Shown here one piece after another: positions 18,826-26,341 of a DNA stretch of 64,000 nt. The notes under the pieces are model-generated. The model saw only the letters and a program-made list of their open reading frames with translations, had not been told where the DNA came from and did not search any database. Source of the stretch: Phycisphaerae bacterium (GTDB taxonomy: Bacteria; Planctomycetota; Phycisphaerae; UBA1845; Fen-1342); assembly GCA_028277645.1 (NCBI GenBank), contig JANQFV010000023.1, positions 42,214 to 106,213 on the forward strand. Direction: 5' to 3'. Position 1 is the first letter of the stretch. Each line of letters begins with the position of its first letter. A program made the position numbers and the translations under genes.

Positions 18826-20100
18826 TCAAGGTGCGGCGATGCAGTACAGATGCTCGCTGCCACGCAAATAGAGCTCACCGTCCACAATCACCGGTGACGC
18901 CGCGCAGCCCTCATCCAGCGTGTTCGTTGCCAGCACGCGCAGCTCCGAACCGTGGGCGATCACCGCCGTCACACCGTCGCGATCAACGACGTACACGCGA
19001 TCATCCGCAGCGACGATCGACGCGTACACGCCGCCCAGCCCCTCGAGCCGCTCGCGGGCGTAGTAGGGCTTCCCCGTCTTCGCGTCCACACACGACAGCA
19101 CCGCCCGATTCGTCTGGAGAAAGTAGATCTTGCCGTCGTAGAGGCACGCCGACGGCACATAAGGCGCGCCTTTGCCGTCGTAGCTCCAGACTACAGCGTT
19201 AGATTCCGTGATCTCACCCCGCGCCTTCGTGTAGTCGATCGCCAGCAGCGCGTTTCCACGAAAACCGCTCGCACAGTACACACACCGCTCATCGGCCAGC
19301 GGCGTCGGGACCACGTTAAGCGTCATCCCGTCGCACTCCCACAGCAGTTCACCCGTCTTCAGCGCATAGCTACGGATGCGGTTCGCCGCACTGGCCACCA
19401 CCTGCGGCACACCTTTCACCGTGACAACGCGCGGCGTTGACCACGCCGTCGGTTCGTCGCGCTCCTTTCGCCAGAGCTCTTCACCGGTGCGTTTATCGAG
19501 CGCGACGATGAACGAAGGGCCCTCGTGATCCCAGGCGATCACGATCACGTCGCCCCACAGCGCGGGTGAGCTGCCCTCGCCGAATTCCCGTCGCGTCTGC
19601 ATCTGTCCGAAGTCGCGCTTCCACACGACCTTGCCTTTCATGTCCACGCAAAAGAGCCCGCGCGAGCCGAAGTAGGCGTAGATGTGCTCGCCATCGGTCA
19701 CCGGCGAGTTTGACGCCTGACTCGCATCGCGGTGCAGCTTTTCGTGCGGCTCGGACTCGCACAGCGTCTTGCGCCAGGTGATCGCACCGTCTTTACGTTT
19801 CAGCGCGATGAGGTCAAACCGATACGGCCCATCGCCGCTCTCCGGTGCGACCGCGGTCTGCACGTAGACATGGTCGCCCCACACGATGGGCGTCGCGTGA
19901 CCATAACCGGGAATCCGCACCTTCCAGCGAATGTTCTCCGTCTCGCTCCACTCCGTCGGCGGATCGCCGTGCGGCGCTACCCCGTTACCGGTCGGCCCGC
20001 GCCACGTCGGCCAGAAGCGCTCTGCGGCGGCCTCGTTCTGTGCAACCGCTGGCAACGCCAGAAACAACGCCGCGCATAACAACACGGTTACTTTGCCCAT
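18826..20100 (-). CDS. exported PQQ-like beta-propeller protein
   Basis: A 424-residue protein with a signal peptide (LLCAALFLALPAVAQ) followed by repeated beta-propeller blades of the PQQ-dehydrogenase/outer-membrane-assembly type. Blade signatures recur: FWPTWRGPTGNGV at the start, then repeats such as GKVVWKRDFG, TGELLWECDG and AKTGKPYYARE at 40-60-residue intervals. There is no catalytic Asp/Glu set for a PQQ alcohol dehydrogenase, so a binding or scaffold role is more likely. Such proteins are abundant in planctomycetes. The ATG at 20100, with GGAGAGG six bases upstream, is preferred to the GTG just before it. Confidence 0.85.
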   Translation of the reverse strand: MGKVTVLLCAALFLALPAVAQNEAAAERFWPTWRGPTGNGVAPHGDPPTEWSETENIRWKVRIPGYGHATPIVWGDHVYVQTAVAPESGDGPYRFDLIALKRKDGAITWRKTLCESEPHEKLHRDASQASNSPVTDGEHIYAYFGSRGLFCVDMKGKVVWKRDFGQMQTRREFGEGSSPALWGDVIVIAWDHEGPSFIVALDKRTGEELWRKERDEPTAWSTPRVVTVKGVPQVVASAANRIRSYALKTGELLWECDGMTLNVVPTPLADERCVYCASGFRGNALLAIDYTKARGEITESNAVVWSYDGKGAPYVPSACLYDGKIYFLQTNRAVLSCVDAKTGKPYYARERLEGLGGVYASIVAADDRVYVVDRDGVTAVIAHGSELRVLATNTLDEGCAASPVIVDGELYLRGSEHLYCIAAP

Positions 20101-20135
20101 CACCAGCCTCTCCCGCAGAATGTGTCAGAAGCCGT

Positions 20136-21260
20136 TTACACCCGCTTCAGTTCGTCCGGATTCAGCGGCTTCAGGTCATCCGGCACGAACAACCCATCCT
20201 TGCGGATCAGCTCGCCGTCGAAGTAGATCTCGCCGCCGCCGTACTCCGGCGTCTGGATCATCACCATGTCCCAGTGGACCTCGCTCTCGTTGCCGTTGGG
20301 CGCCTCGTCGTAGCTGCCGCCGGGGGTGAAGTGGATGCTGCCGGCAATCTTCTCGTCAAAGAGAATGTCCTTCATCGCCTTGGTGATGTACGGATTCACG
20401 CCGATTGCAAACTCGCCGACGTACCGGGCGCCCTCGTCCGTATCGAACACCTCGTTGAGCTTCTCCGTGGCCGAGCTGGTCGCTTTGACGATCTTTCCTT
20501 CGGAGAACTCCAGCCGCACGTCCTCGTGCGTGACGCCGCGATATAACGTCGGCGTGTTGTACTGGATCACGCCATTGACGCTGTCGCGCACCGGTGCGGT
20601 GAACACTTCGCCGTCGGGGATATTGAGCTTGCCGGCACACGGGATGGCCGGGATGTCTTTGATCGAGAATCTCAGGTCAGTCTCGCCCGGTCCCTTGAGG
20701 TGTACCTGGTCAGTCGCCTCCATGCGCTTCTTCAGCGCCTGCATGCCCTCGCCCATCTTGGCGTAGTTCATCGTGCAGACGTCGAAGTAGAAGCTCTCGA
20801 ACGCCTCGGTCGACATGTCCGCGAGTTGGGCCATGCTCGGGCTGGGCCAGCGCATCACGACCCACTTGGTCTTCTTGACGCGCGTCTCGATGTGAACGTG
20901 CTTCCACACCGTCGACTCGTAGATCTTCATCCGCTCCTGCGGCACGTCGGACAGCTCGGCGACGTTGTGATTGCCCCGCGCGCCGATGTAGCACTGCACG
21001 CTTTCCATCTGCAGCTTCTCGACCTGCGTGATCAGCTCAAACTGCTCCTGCGTGGCGGCCTGGCGCAGCGCGCGGTCGACCTGATTGCTCTTCAGCAGCA
21101 CCAGCGGGTGTCCGCCGGCCTCGGCCGTGAGGCGTACCACTTCGGTCGTGAACTCGTGCGGGACGTCGATTGCTTCGAGCAGCAGCTTCTCGCCCTTCTG
21201 CACGTTGCACGAGTAGTTCACGAGCACATCAGCTAGCCTGGTAATCCGCGGATCGATCAT
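20136..21260 (-). CDS. M29-family aminopeptidase
   Basis: A 374-residue metallo-aminopeptidase of family M29 (AmpS / aminopeptidase T type), which removes N-terminal residues from peptides in the cytoplasm. The metal-site region is seen in NIPDGEVFTAP, then YVGEFAIGVNP, GSIHFTPGGSY and HWDMVMI, giving the Glu/His/Asp ligands of the family. Start ATG at 21260 is preceded by AAGGAGG at five bases. The gene lies 35 bases upstream of the propeller gene on the same strand and may be co-transcribed with it. Length is slightly short for the family but complete. Confidence 0.88.
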   Translation of the reverse strand: MIDPRITRLADVLVNYSCNVQKGEKLLLEAIDVPHEFTTEVVRLTAEAGGHPLVLLKSNQVDRALRQAATQEQFELITQVEKLQMESVQCYIGARGNHNVAELSDVPQERMKIYESTVWKHVHIETRVKKTKWVVMRWPSPSMAQLADMSTEAFESFYFDVCTMNYAKMGEGMQALKKRMEATDQVHLKGPGETDLRFSIKDIPAIPCAGKLNIPDGEVFTAPVRDSVNGVIQYNTPTLYRGVTHEDVRLEFSEGKIVKATSSATEKLNEVFDTDEGARYVGEFAIGVNPYITKAMKDILFDEKIAGSIHFTPGGSYDEAPNGNESEVHWDMVMIQTPEYGGGEIYFDGELIRKDGLFVPDDLKPLNPDELKRV

Positions 21261-21528
21261 CTTGCCTCCTTTGTCCGACGGTGGGCCGGGGTAGATTCGT
21301 GTATCGCCGCATTATGCCGCTCGAACCGCGGACCGGCCACCCCGCCCGCAGATACGCGTCCTGATCCCCGACTTGTCAGAAATCGTCTGCCCACAGCCAT
21401 GCGTTCGGGAACCAACCAGGCCCGCCAGGGTACTAACCATAGAGATGCACGGCGGTAATGGACGTCGCGCGCGAGCCACCCCGCCCGTCGCGGCGCGAAC
21501 CTCGTCCTGACATTCGGGAGAACCAGCC

Positions 21529-22683
21529 ATGTCCACTCACACCCGCCTCTTACTGATCGCTTTCTGCCTCGGCGCTGTCGCCATCGGGCTATCCAGCCGT
21601 GCCGTCGGCACGCCCCAGAACGCAGTGGTCACCCGCGCCGCTGCGGCGGACGGCAACGCCTTCCGCCTCACCGGCCCTCATCAGCACGAAAACCTCACGA
21701 TCTACCTCGTCCACGGCGTGGACCGGTCGGAGGGCGTGACATATCTCACGCTCGCGGAAGGCCTGCAACAGAAACTGGTCGTGGTCCACGAGACCGGCGA
21801 TGTCAATCGGCTCGCGGTCGAGAACCGCTCGGACAAGTGGCCGGTCTATGTCCAGGCCGGCGAGATCGTCCGCGGTGGCAAGCAGGACCGTCTGCTCGGC
21901 GTAGACCTGATCCTCCCGCCGCGGTCCGGCCGCGTGCCGATTCAGTCGTTCTGTGTGGAACAGGGACGCTGGCGGCAACGCGGCAGCGAGAGCGACGCGG
22001 CTTTCTGTCAGTCAAACAACGTGGCCGCTTCGCCGGAAATCCTCTACGCCGCCAAGGTACGGAGCGACCAGGGCCAAGTCTGGGCCGGTGTCGCATCTGT
22101 GCAGGACCGCTTGGCCCGCAACACCAGGAAGCCTGCGCGTGCGGCCGAGTCGCCGTCCAGTTTCGAGCTGACGCTGGAGCTTCCCGCGGTTAAGACGACC
22201 GCCGCCCAGTACGAGGAGGCCCTGTCGAAGATCTGCGCGGAGCACGAGGACGCCCTCGGCTACGTCGCCCTGATCAACGGCCGCATCCACATGGCGGATG
22301 TCTACGCCTCGCCCGCCCTGTTCAAGAAGCTCTGGCCGCGGCTGCTGAAAGCACTCGCCGTCGAGGCCATTGCGCGGCGGAACGAGAAAGCCGCCGACAA
22401 CCCGCCGACCGTGGCGGCCATCGAGCGGTTCCTGGTCAGCGCCGAGAACGTGACGGCGGAGCAACAGGACCACGGCGACCGCGTGCGGATCTTCACCCGC
22501 CAGGGTGAGAACATTCTGCTGACCGAAACCTGGGACACGCAGCACCAGACCGGCTGGCTACACCGCAGCTATCTCGTCCCGCCGGAGGAGGTCACGGCCC
22601 CTTCGGAGCCGGACGGCCCCATCCGCATTGGCGGCTCCGGAGAACAGCAGATCAACGCGATCCAGCAACGGCAGGAGCGTTGA
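21529..22683 (+). CDS. exported ARPP-1-like protein
   Basis: A 384-residue protein with a signal peptide (LLIAFCLGAVAIGLSS). The central part resembles the ARPP-1 domain, a domain named for its association with ARG and rhodanese-phosphatase genes: LAEGLQQKLVVVHETGDVNRLAVENRSDKWPVYVQAGEIV then GGKQDRLLGVDLILPP. These match is from memory of the pattern, not a search. No catalytic residues can be named. The C-terminal region is rich in Glu, Gln and Pro. The ATG at 21529 has a GGGAG nine bases upstream. The 268 bases before it, upstream of aminopeptidase and divergent from it, hold no gene I can support. Confidence 0.65.
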   Translation: MSTHTRLLLIAFCLGAVAIGLSSRAVGTPQNAVVTRAAAADGNAFRLTGPHQHENLTIYLVHGVDRSEGVTYLTLAEGLQQKLVVVHETGDVNRLAVENRSDKWPVYVQAGEIVRGGKQDRLLGVDLILPPRSGRVPIQSFCVEQGRWRQRGSESDAAFCQSNNVAASPEILYAAKVRSDQGQVWAGVASVQDRLARNTRKPARAAESPSSFELTLELPAVKTTAAQYEEALSKICAEHEDALGYVALINGRIHMADVYASPALFKKLWPRLLKALAVEAIARRNEKAADNPPTVAAIERFLVSAENVTAEQQDHGDRVRIFTRQGENILLTETWDTQHQTGWLHRSYLVPPEEVTAPSEPDGPIRIGGSGEQQINAIQQRQER

Positions 22684-22806
22684 ATCACGGACCCATGTAC
22701 AGAGGTGGATTGGGCAGGACTGCGTGGAATCGCACGGCCAGTCGCGTAGCCCGGCGTCCCGTCAGACGACCGCAGAGTACGAAGGCAGCGAGACACGCAG
22801 GCGTAG

Positions 22807-22823
22807 GGCGGGCTCCGCCCGCC
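22807..22823. repeat. perfect GC-rich hairpin
   Basis: A 7-base perfect inverted repeat, GGCGGGC-TCC-GCCCGCC. It lies in the non-coding stretch between the ARPP-1-like gene and the AAA ATPase remnant. It is not followed by a T run, so it is more likely a dispersed repeat than a terminator. Confidence 0.6.
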
Positions 22824-22864
22824 GGTAACGCGCAGACGCCAACTTGGCGCGAATCAGCCCCGTA

Positions 22865-23147
22865 CGCCCCAGACACTCTGGCCCGCAAGACCGAGGGCTA
22901 CACCGGCGCCGACATCAAGGAAGTCGCACAACTCGGCCTGAAGCTGGCATTTCACGCCGGCGCCGAACTCGCCAACGACCACCTCCTCGCCGCCATCCCC
23001 GAGATCCGCCCGCTGTCCAAGACCGATCCCGAATCGGTCACCGAGGTCACCAAGTGGCTCGACAACCACACCAAGCCGGCCGGGAATGGTCACGACGCAT
23101 CGCATCCCCTCAATGGCAATGCGCTCAAGCGGCACGTGACTGCTTAG
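22865..23147 (+). pseudogene. C-terminal remnant of an AAA+ ATPase
   Basis: About 94 residues that look like the end of an AAA+ ATPase: DTLARKTEGYTGADIKEV is the usual C-terminal lid helix (LA..T.G..GADI), followed by a helical tail with LANDHLLAAIPEIRPLSKTD. No Walker A, Walker B or sensor motifs are present upstream; the preceding sequence is Arg-rich and unrelated. The 5' part has therefore been lost. The open frame continues to a stop at 23147, so the remnant itself has not decayed by frameshift. A few hundred bases on lies a second broken gene on the same strand, and the two may once have been neighbours. Confidence 0.65.
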
Positions 23148-23304
23148 TTGGGAACGTCGCCTGAAACACCAGTTTCAGCCTCGCGTCGCATCAACCTCCC
23201 GACGACCTGCGCAGCGTGAGAACTCCTCTTCAAGACCGCGCCACCTTTGGCGGAGAAAAGGAGAAGGAAGGAGAAGGGAAATAGAGTCAAAGCAAGAAGG
23301 GTGC

Positions 23305-24258
23305 CTACGAGCGTCTTCTTTTGATCAGCGATAATCCGCCCAATGAGAGCAACCCCAGTGTGGACGGTTCAGGGACTTCGGAGGCGACACGGAACCCGAT
23401 AGCGTTGCCCTCGACGCTCGGGGGGCCGATGTTGTACCGGCTGTCGGACGCGAGGTAAGTGATGCTGAGGCCGAACGGCCCGCCGCGTATCACGCGATCG
23501 GAATGGGTTTCGTATTCGCCAACGTCGTACGGGCTCTCCATCCATTCCCAGACATTGCCCATCATGTCGAACGTGCCGTTGAGTTCTTCGCTACCGCTGC
23601 CGACATCCCAGGGTTCACCTATCGCCCCAGCGAAGTTGGAATCAACGCCCGGAACCGGTTCGGAATCATCCGTTGTAGCCCACGTCTGGAGACTCGCCCC
23701 GTTCCAGTAGGCAGCCTTGACCCACTCATCTTCCGTCGGCAGGAAATACATTGCGTCCTTGTGGCGGTACAGGTTCGTGCCGCCCGCCGCCTCGTCTTCG
23801 CTCCAGACATCCAGCGCATAATCACTCTGGCCCTGCGTGCCGGTGAATCTGTACGCCGCCTGATGGCCCGTGCAGGTGTTCAACCAGTTGACGAACTGAG
23901 CAGCCTCGAGCCAACTCGCCCTGTTGGTCGGCACGTTCGTACCGGTCCACAAGGGCTCCTCGTCGTACGCACCCGATGGGTCGCCGGTCACCTCGATGTC
24001 GCCCAGGCTGTTCGTGAACTTGGTCCACTGGTCGTTGGTGATCTCGAACGTACCCATGCGGTAGGCGCTGCGATTCACACCCGTGAACGCGTAACCGCTG
24101 CCCGCCGGCCAACTGCCCAGGTCGCCCGCGTCGCCCGCGATCGGGACGAAGTCGATCGTGAACTGGTTCGTCCCCGTGCCAAACGTGTCCGCCAACGCAC
24201 CGGTTGCGCAGGCGCCGACCGCGACCACCGCCAATAGACTGCCAATCCCCTTCAACAT
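23305..24258 (-). CDS. exported formylglycine-generating-enzyme-like protein with PEP-CTERM tail
   Basis: A 317-residue protein of the SUMF1/EgtB/PvdO fold. Features include an N-terminal signal peptide (LLAVVAVGACATGALA), FEITNDQWTKFTNSL, the mid-region LPTEDEWVKAAYWNG, and GTFDMMGNVWEWMESPYD followed by RVIRGGPFG. The C-terminus carries a PEP-CTERM sorting tail: VPEPSTLGLLSLGGLSLIKRRRS, with the conserved PEP, a hydrophobic stretch and a basic end, which targets proteins to an exosortase pathway. The catalytic Cys pair of true formylglycine enzymes is not obvious, so it may be a binding relative. I chose the ATG at 24258, six bases after GGAG. It lies between two gene remnants of the opposite strand. 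Confidence 0.85.
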   Translation of the reverse strand: MLKGIGSLLAVVAVGACATGALADTFGTGTNQFTIDFVPIAGDAGDLGSWPAGSGYAFTGVNRSAYRMGTFEITNDQWTKFTNSLGDIEVTGDPSGAYDEEPLWTGTNVPTNRASWLEAAQFVNWLNTCTGHQAAYRFTGTQGQSDYALDVWSEDEAAGGTNLYRHKDAMYFLPTEDEWVKAAYWNGASLQTWATTDDSEPVPGVDSNFAGAIGEPWDVGSGSEELNGTFDMMGNVWEWMESPYDVGEYETHSDRVIRGGPFGLSITYLASDSRYNIGPPSVEGNAIGFRVASEVPEPSTLGLLSLGGLSLIKRRRS

Positions 24259-24522
24259 GCTCATCTCCTCTTTCCTGTCGCTTGGCTTCAGGCGTGCACC
24301 CTCGGCGCGCCGGCCATCGTCTCCGCAGAGCTCCGACGGTGGGGCCCCTACGATTAGAAACTGAAGCGCCATTATACCCCCCCCCGCAATGCACAAGTGT
24401 TCTTCGGGCCAGGTGCAAAAGACCGCCTCGGCATTCGCCCGGCGCCGGCTTCGTGGCCGTGCCGATTGTCACCGTTCGTTTCTTTGCAACCCGTAACCCC
24501 TTTTCAGAAGGATAATTACGCC
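24259..24522. other. divergent intergenic region with C tract
   Basis: This 264-base gap separates the SUMF1-like gene and the broken plus-strand gene that follows. It holds no gene I can support. A run of nine C residues lies at 24377-24385 directly after TTATA, and the ribosome site AAGGA for the downstream gene is near 24507-24511. Promoters for both genes should lie here, but none is clear enough to name. Confidence 0.5.
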
Positions 24523-24889
24523 ATGACCACTCTCACTGCGCCTGCACCGCAGGCACACACCGCCGCCAGCAACAACGGCGAGAAACCCATCAACCTGTTC
24601 CAGCTCGGATGCCTGTTCGTCATCCGGGCGTCGCAGAAGGTCCCTGCCAAATCGGCAATGAGCCCCACGACGTTCACCTGTCGCCGCACGAGGTCGAAAG
24701 CAAGGCGAGATTGACAGGTTGGAAACCTGTCCCACAGGCTTCGGTTCGAAGGAGCTGGGTGACCCGCACAAGGACCGCAAGCTGCTTTCGGCAGTTGGCC
24801 AACCTTTCAGCAGATCGAGAAGAAGGCCCGCCACCAGCTCGCGAAGTACTCGAAGCCGTTCGCTGCGGCGCTCACGCAATTGGTGCGCG
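24523..24889 (+). pseudogene. truncated, frameshifted gene of an uncharacterised family
   Basis: The N-terminus MTTLTAPAPQ to NLFQLGCLFVIRAS is in one frame, then coding sense continues in another (RIGNEPHDVHLSPHEVESKA-like), then a third (KELGDPHKDRKLLS), then a fourth register for FQQIEKKARHQLAKYSKPFAA. These pieces read as one protein if three frameshifts are allowed. It stops near 24889, where the sequence of the RNA gene begins. I recall such proteins as helical, uncharacterised, and often near AAA ATPases, consistent with the AAA remnant upstream, but I cannot confirm this. A 19-base dyad at 24713-24731 sits inside the break. Confidence 0.6.
24713..24731. repeat. perfect 8-base dyad inside the broken gene
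   Basis: GACAGGTT-GGA-AACCTGTC, an exact inverted repeat with a three-base loop. It interrupts the reading frame of the broken gene at 24523, which suggests it arrived by insertion. Similar CAGGTTGGAAACCTG units are known as dispersed repeats in some bacterial genomes. Confidence 0.6.
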
Positions 24890-24928
24890 TGTGGTCATCT
24901 CAAACGGATACCCCCGAATCAGCGCATG

Positions 24929-24968
24929 AAAAAAGCGACGAGAGGTCAGGCGGCCGCTTGCCTCGCCC
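24929..24968 (-). terminator. intrinsic terminator of the structured RNA
   Basis: On the minus strand a GC-rich hairpin (GGCGAGGC ... CCTCTCG, arms around 24938-24968 with one bulge) is followed by six T residues at 24934-24929. This is the usual pattern of Rho-independent termination and fits the 3' end of the RNA starting near 25988. Confidence 0.6.
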
Positions 24969-25988
24969 TTCAGAGTATTCAGTCGCGTCGTTCGTTCCGG
25001 CTCGTTGCCGCCGCCGAAACGTCCTCTCGGAATTCGCGTCTCGTTCAGAGTTCCTGACTCGCCGAAGTACCGCACGTATCGGTTCTCGGTCCCACTTCGC
25101 CGTTGGCCCTTGCCTCGGCCGTGTGGTTTTCCTTCGACAAGCTGCGTCAGCCTCAATTAAGCGACCGATGCGCCCTCTCTTCGAGTTCTGCGTTCCTCCA
25201 GAGTCTTAACCAACGCGTACCTAGTCGGCCCGCCGCAGCCGGCCAACACCTCTCATGGGCTTTCGCTCCCTACAGCACTTTCAGGCTCAGAAGTCCACTC
25301 GCTGCGAGCTTTGCCTCGGCTCGCTACGTTCCGTCCTCAGGGTTTGGTTACCCTCTCGACGGCTTACTCCCTCTGCGCCCTTGCCGAGTTTGTTTCGCCT
25401 CGACAGCGCTCCTGGGATTCACCCTTCGGAGCTTTCCCCTCTCGAAAGGTATCCACCGCGTTTCCGCGACAGAAGCACCCACATGCCGTTTCGCCCGCCG
25501 GTATTCCCGCCGCCAAAGCGGTGGGCCGGCCCCACGGGCCGCGGCTCCTGGGTTTTGACCCTTCCGAGAGTCCCTGGCGACCGGACAGTTTGTAGCCGCC
25601 GGTCACTGGCTGCTCCCTTGGGTTTCGCCCTTCCAGGGTTCCTCAGCCAACGCCTTGCCTGGGATTTCGCCCAAGCTCCTCCCACACGCTTCACCCGCAA
25701 GCCGGTCTCACGACCAACCCCGGCGGCGTCCCGGAGTCTCAATCGGCGCTCGCCCAGTCTCACCCCTCTGCACGGCAGGCCGCGCAGAAAGCCGAGACGA
25801 CCCTCATAGGGTTCTGCACCAGTACGTTCCTGACCGTTCATGCTGGCCGCTGCCCGGGCTATGTGTTCACCTACTGCCGCGCCGTGCATTACTGCCGACA
25901 GACCGGCCATCCTTGGGCAATCAGCCTCGCACTACCGGAGTCGCTCAGGACCGCCTGTGGTGCCAAGCGTCTGCGACCTCAACGTCGC
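24929..25988 (-). ncRNA. large structured RNA of unknown class, about 1.06 kb
   Basis: A discrete transcription unit with promoter (25995-26022) and terminator (24929-24968) and no convincing protein. Open frames run through it on both strands, but their products are Arg/Gly/Ser-rich without a hydrophobic core and no frame has a ribosome site and a typical start together. The RNA strand is dense in short stems with purine loops: for example the 5' hairpin TGCGAC-GTTGAG-GTCGCA, and at least four related GGG..GAAA..CCC stem-loops in which GGAAGGG is followed by CCCAGGAG, plus GCGAGC/GCTCGC and GACCGG/CCGGTC stems. I could not match it to 16S/23S rRNA, RNase P RNA, tmRNA, 6S RNA, or group I or II introns. 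It directly abuts a truncated gene. The function is unknown. Confidence 0.6.
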
Positions 25989-25994
25989 AACCCT

Positions 25995-26022
25995 AGTATA
26001 GCACAGGAATTACGTCATGCAA
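25995..26022 (-). promoter_or_regulatory. sigma-70-type promoter of the structured RNA
   Basis: Minus-strand -35 TTGCAT (26022-26017), 16-base spacer, -10 TATACT (26000-25995) with the extended TG motif just before it. This is the strongest promoter match I found in the window. The predicted start of transcription is near 25988. Confidence 0.75.
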
Positions 26023-26045
26023 GCTTATTCTCGGACCTTTCGCAA

Positions 26046-26058
26046 TTGACATGTTGTC
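26046..26058. promoter_or_regulatory. 13-base palindrome upstream of the RNA promoter
   Basis: TGACA-TGT-TGTCA, a perfect inverted repeat in an AT-rich stretch (about 26000-26160) that is unusual in this GC-rich window. It lies about 24 bases upstream of the -35 element, where an activator could bind. A second imperfect dyad, TGGCA...TGCCA, lies at about 26063-26083. No regulator is assigned. Confidence 0.45.
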
Positions 26059-26284
26059 ATATGGCACTTAACGAAATGCCACAGCGACTAAGTGCTTGTC
26101 GGGCCGTAACTAGTCGTTAGCTCTGTGCTCACAAGTTCTTAACAGAAAAATCCGCTGTCCACCACTTGCCCACCGGGAGTCCGCCAAATGCGAACCGCAA
26201 TTCTCTGGGAACCGCGCCTAATAACGGAGGCTGCACGCCCCGGTGAAACCAACATGCTGGTGGGAGCATCTGCAGCCGTCCTGG

Positions 26285-26311
26285 GACCGCGCGGGCTGTA
26301 GCCCGCGGTTC
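26285..26311. repeat. family B hairpin, copy 1
   Basis: ACCGCGCGGGCT-GT-AGCCCGCGGT-type inverted repeat between the RNA gene and phoH. A second copy lies at 33208-33235. It is in the position to end the minus-strand phoH transcript but has no following T run. Confidence 0.6.
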
Positions 26312-26341
26312 GTCACGAAGGAATCTCGGTCAGTGATGGAT

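Noticed and set aside
21312..21536. A 74-residue minus-strand open frame between the M29 and ARPP-1-like genes
   Set aside because: No ribosome site, no hydrophobic core, and it overlaps the start of the exported protein gene.
24740..24760. GGTTCGAA resembling a tRNA T-loop
   Set aside because: No acceptor, D or anticodon stem can be drawn around it; it lies in the broken gene.
25103..25809. Long plus-strand open frames opposite the RNA
   Set aside because: They encode Ser/Pro/Arg-rich strings typical of translated structured RNA; no start signal and no family was recognised.
25419..25910. A 163-residue minus-strand open frame inside the RNA
   Set aside because: Its product is Arg/Gly-rich without a core, has no convincing ribosome site, and the sense of the DNA is better explained by paired stems.
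24929..25988. Group II intron or intron remnant
   Set aside because: No GUGYG-like 5' end, no domain V pattern and no reverse transcriptase were seen; a formal covariance-model search could still overturn this.
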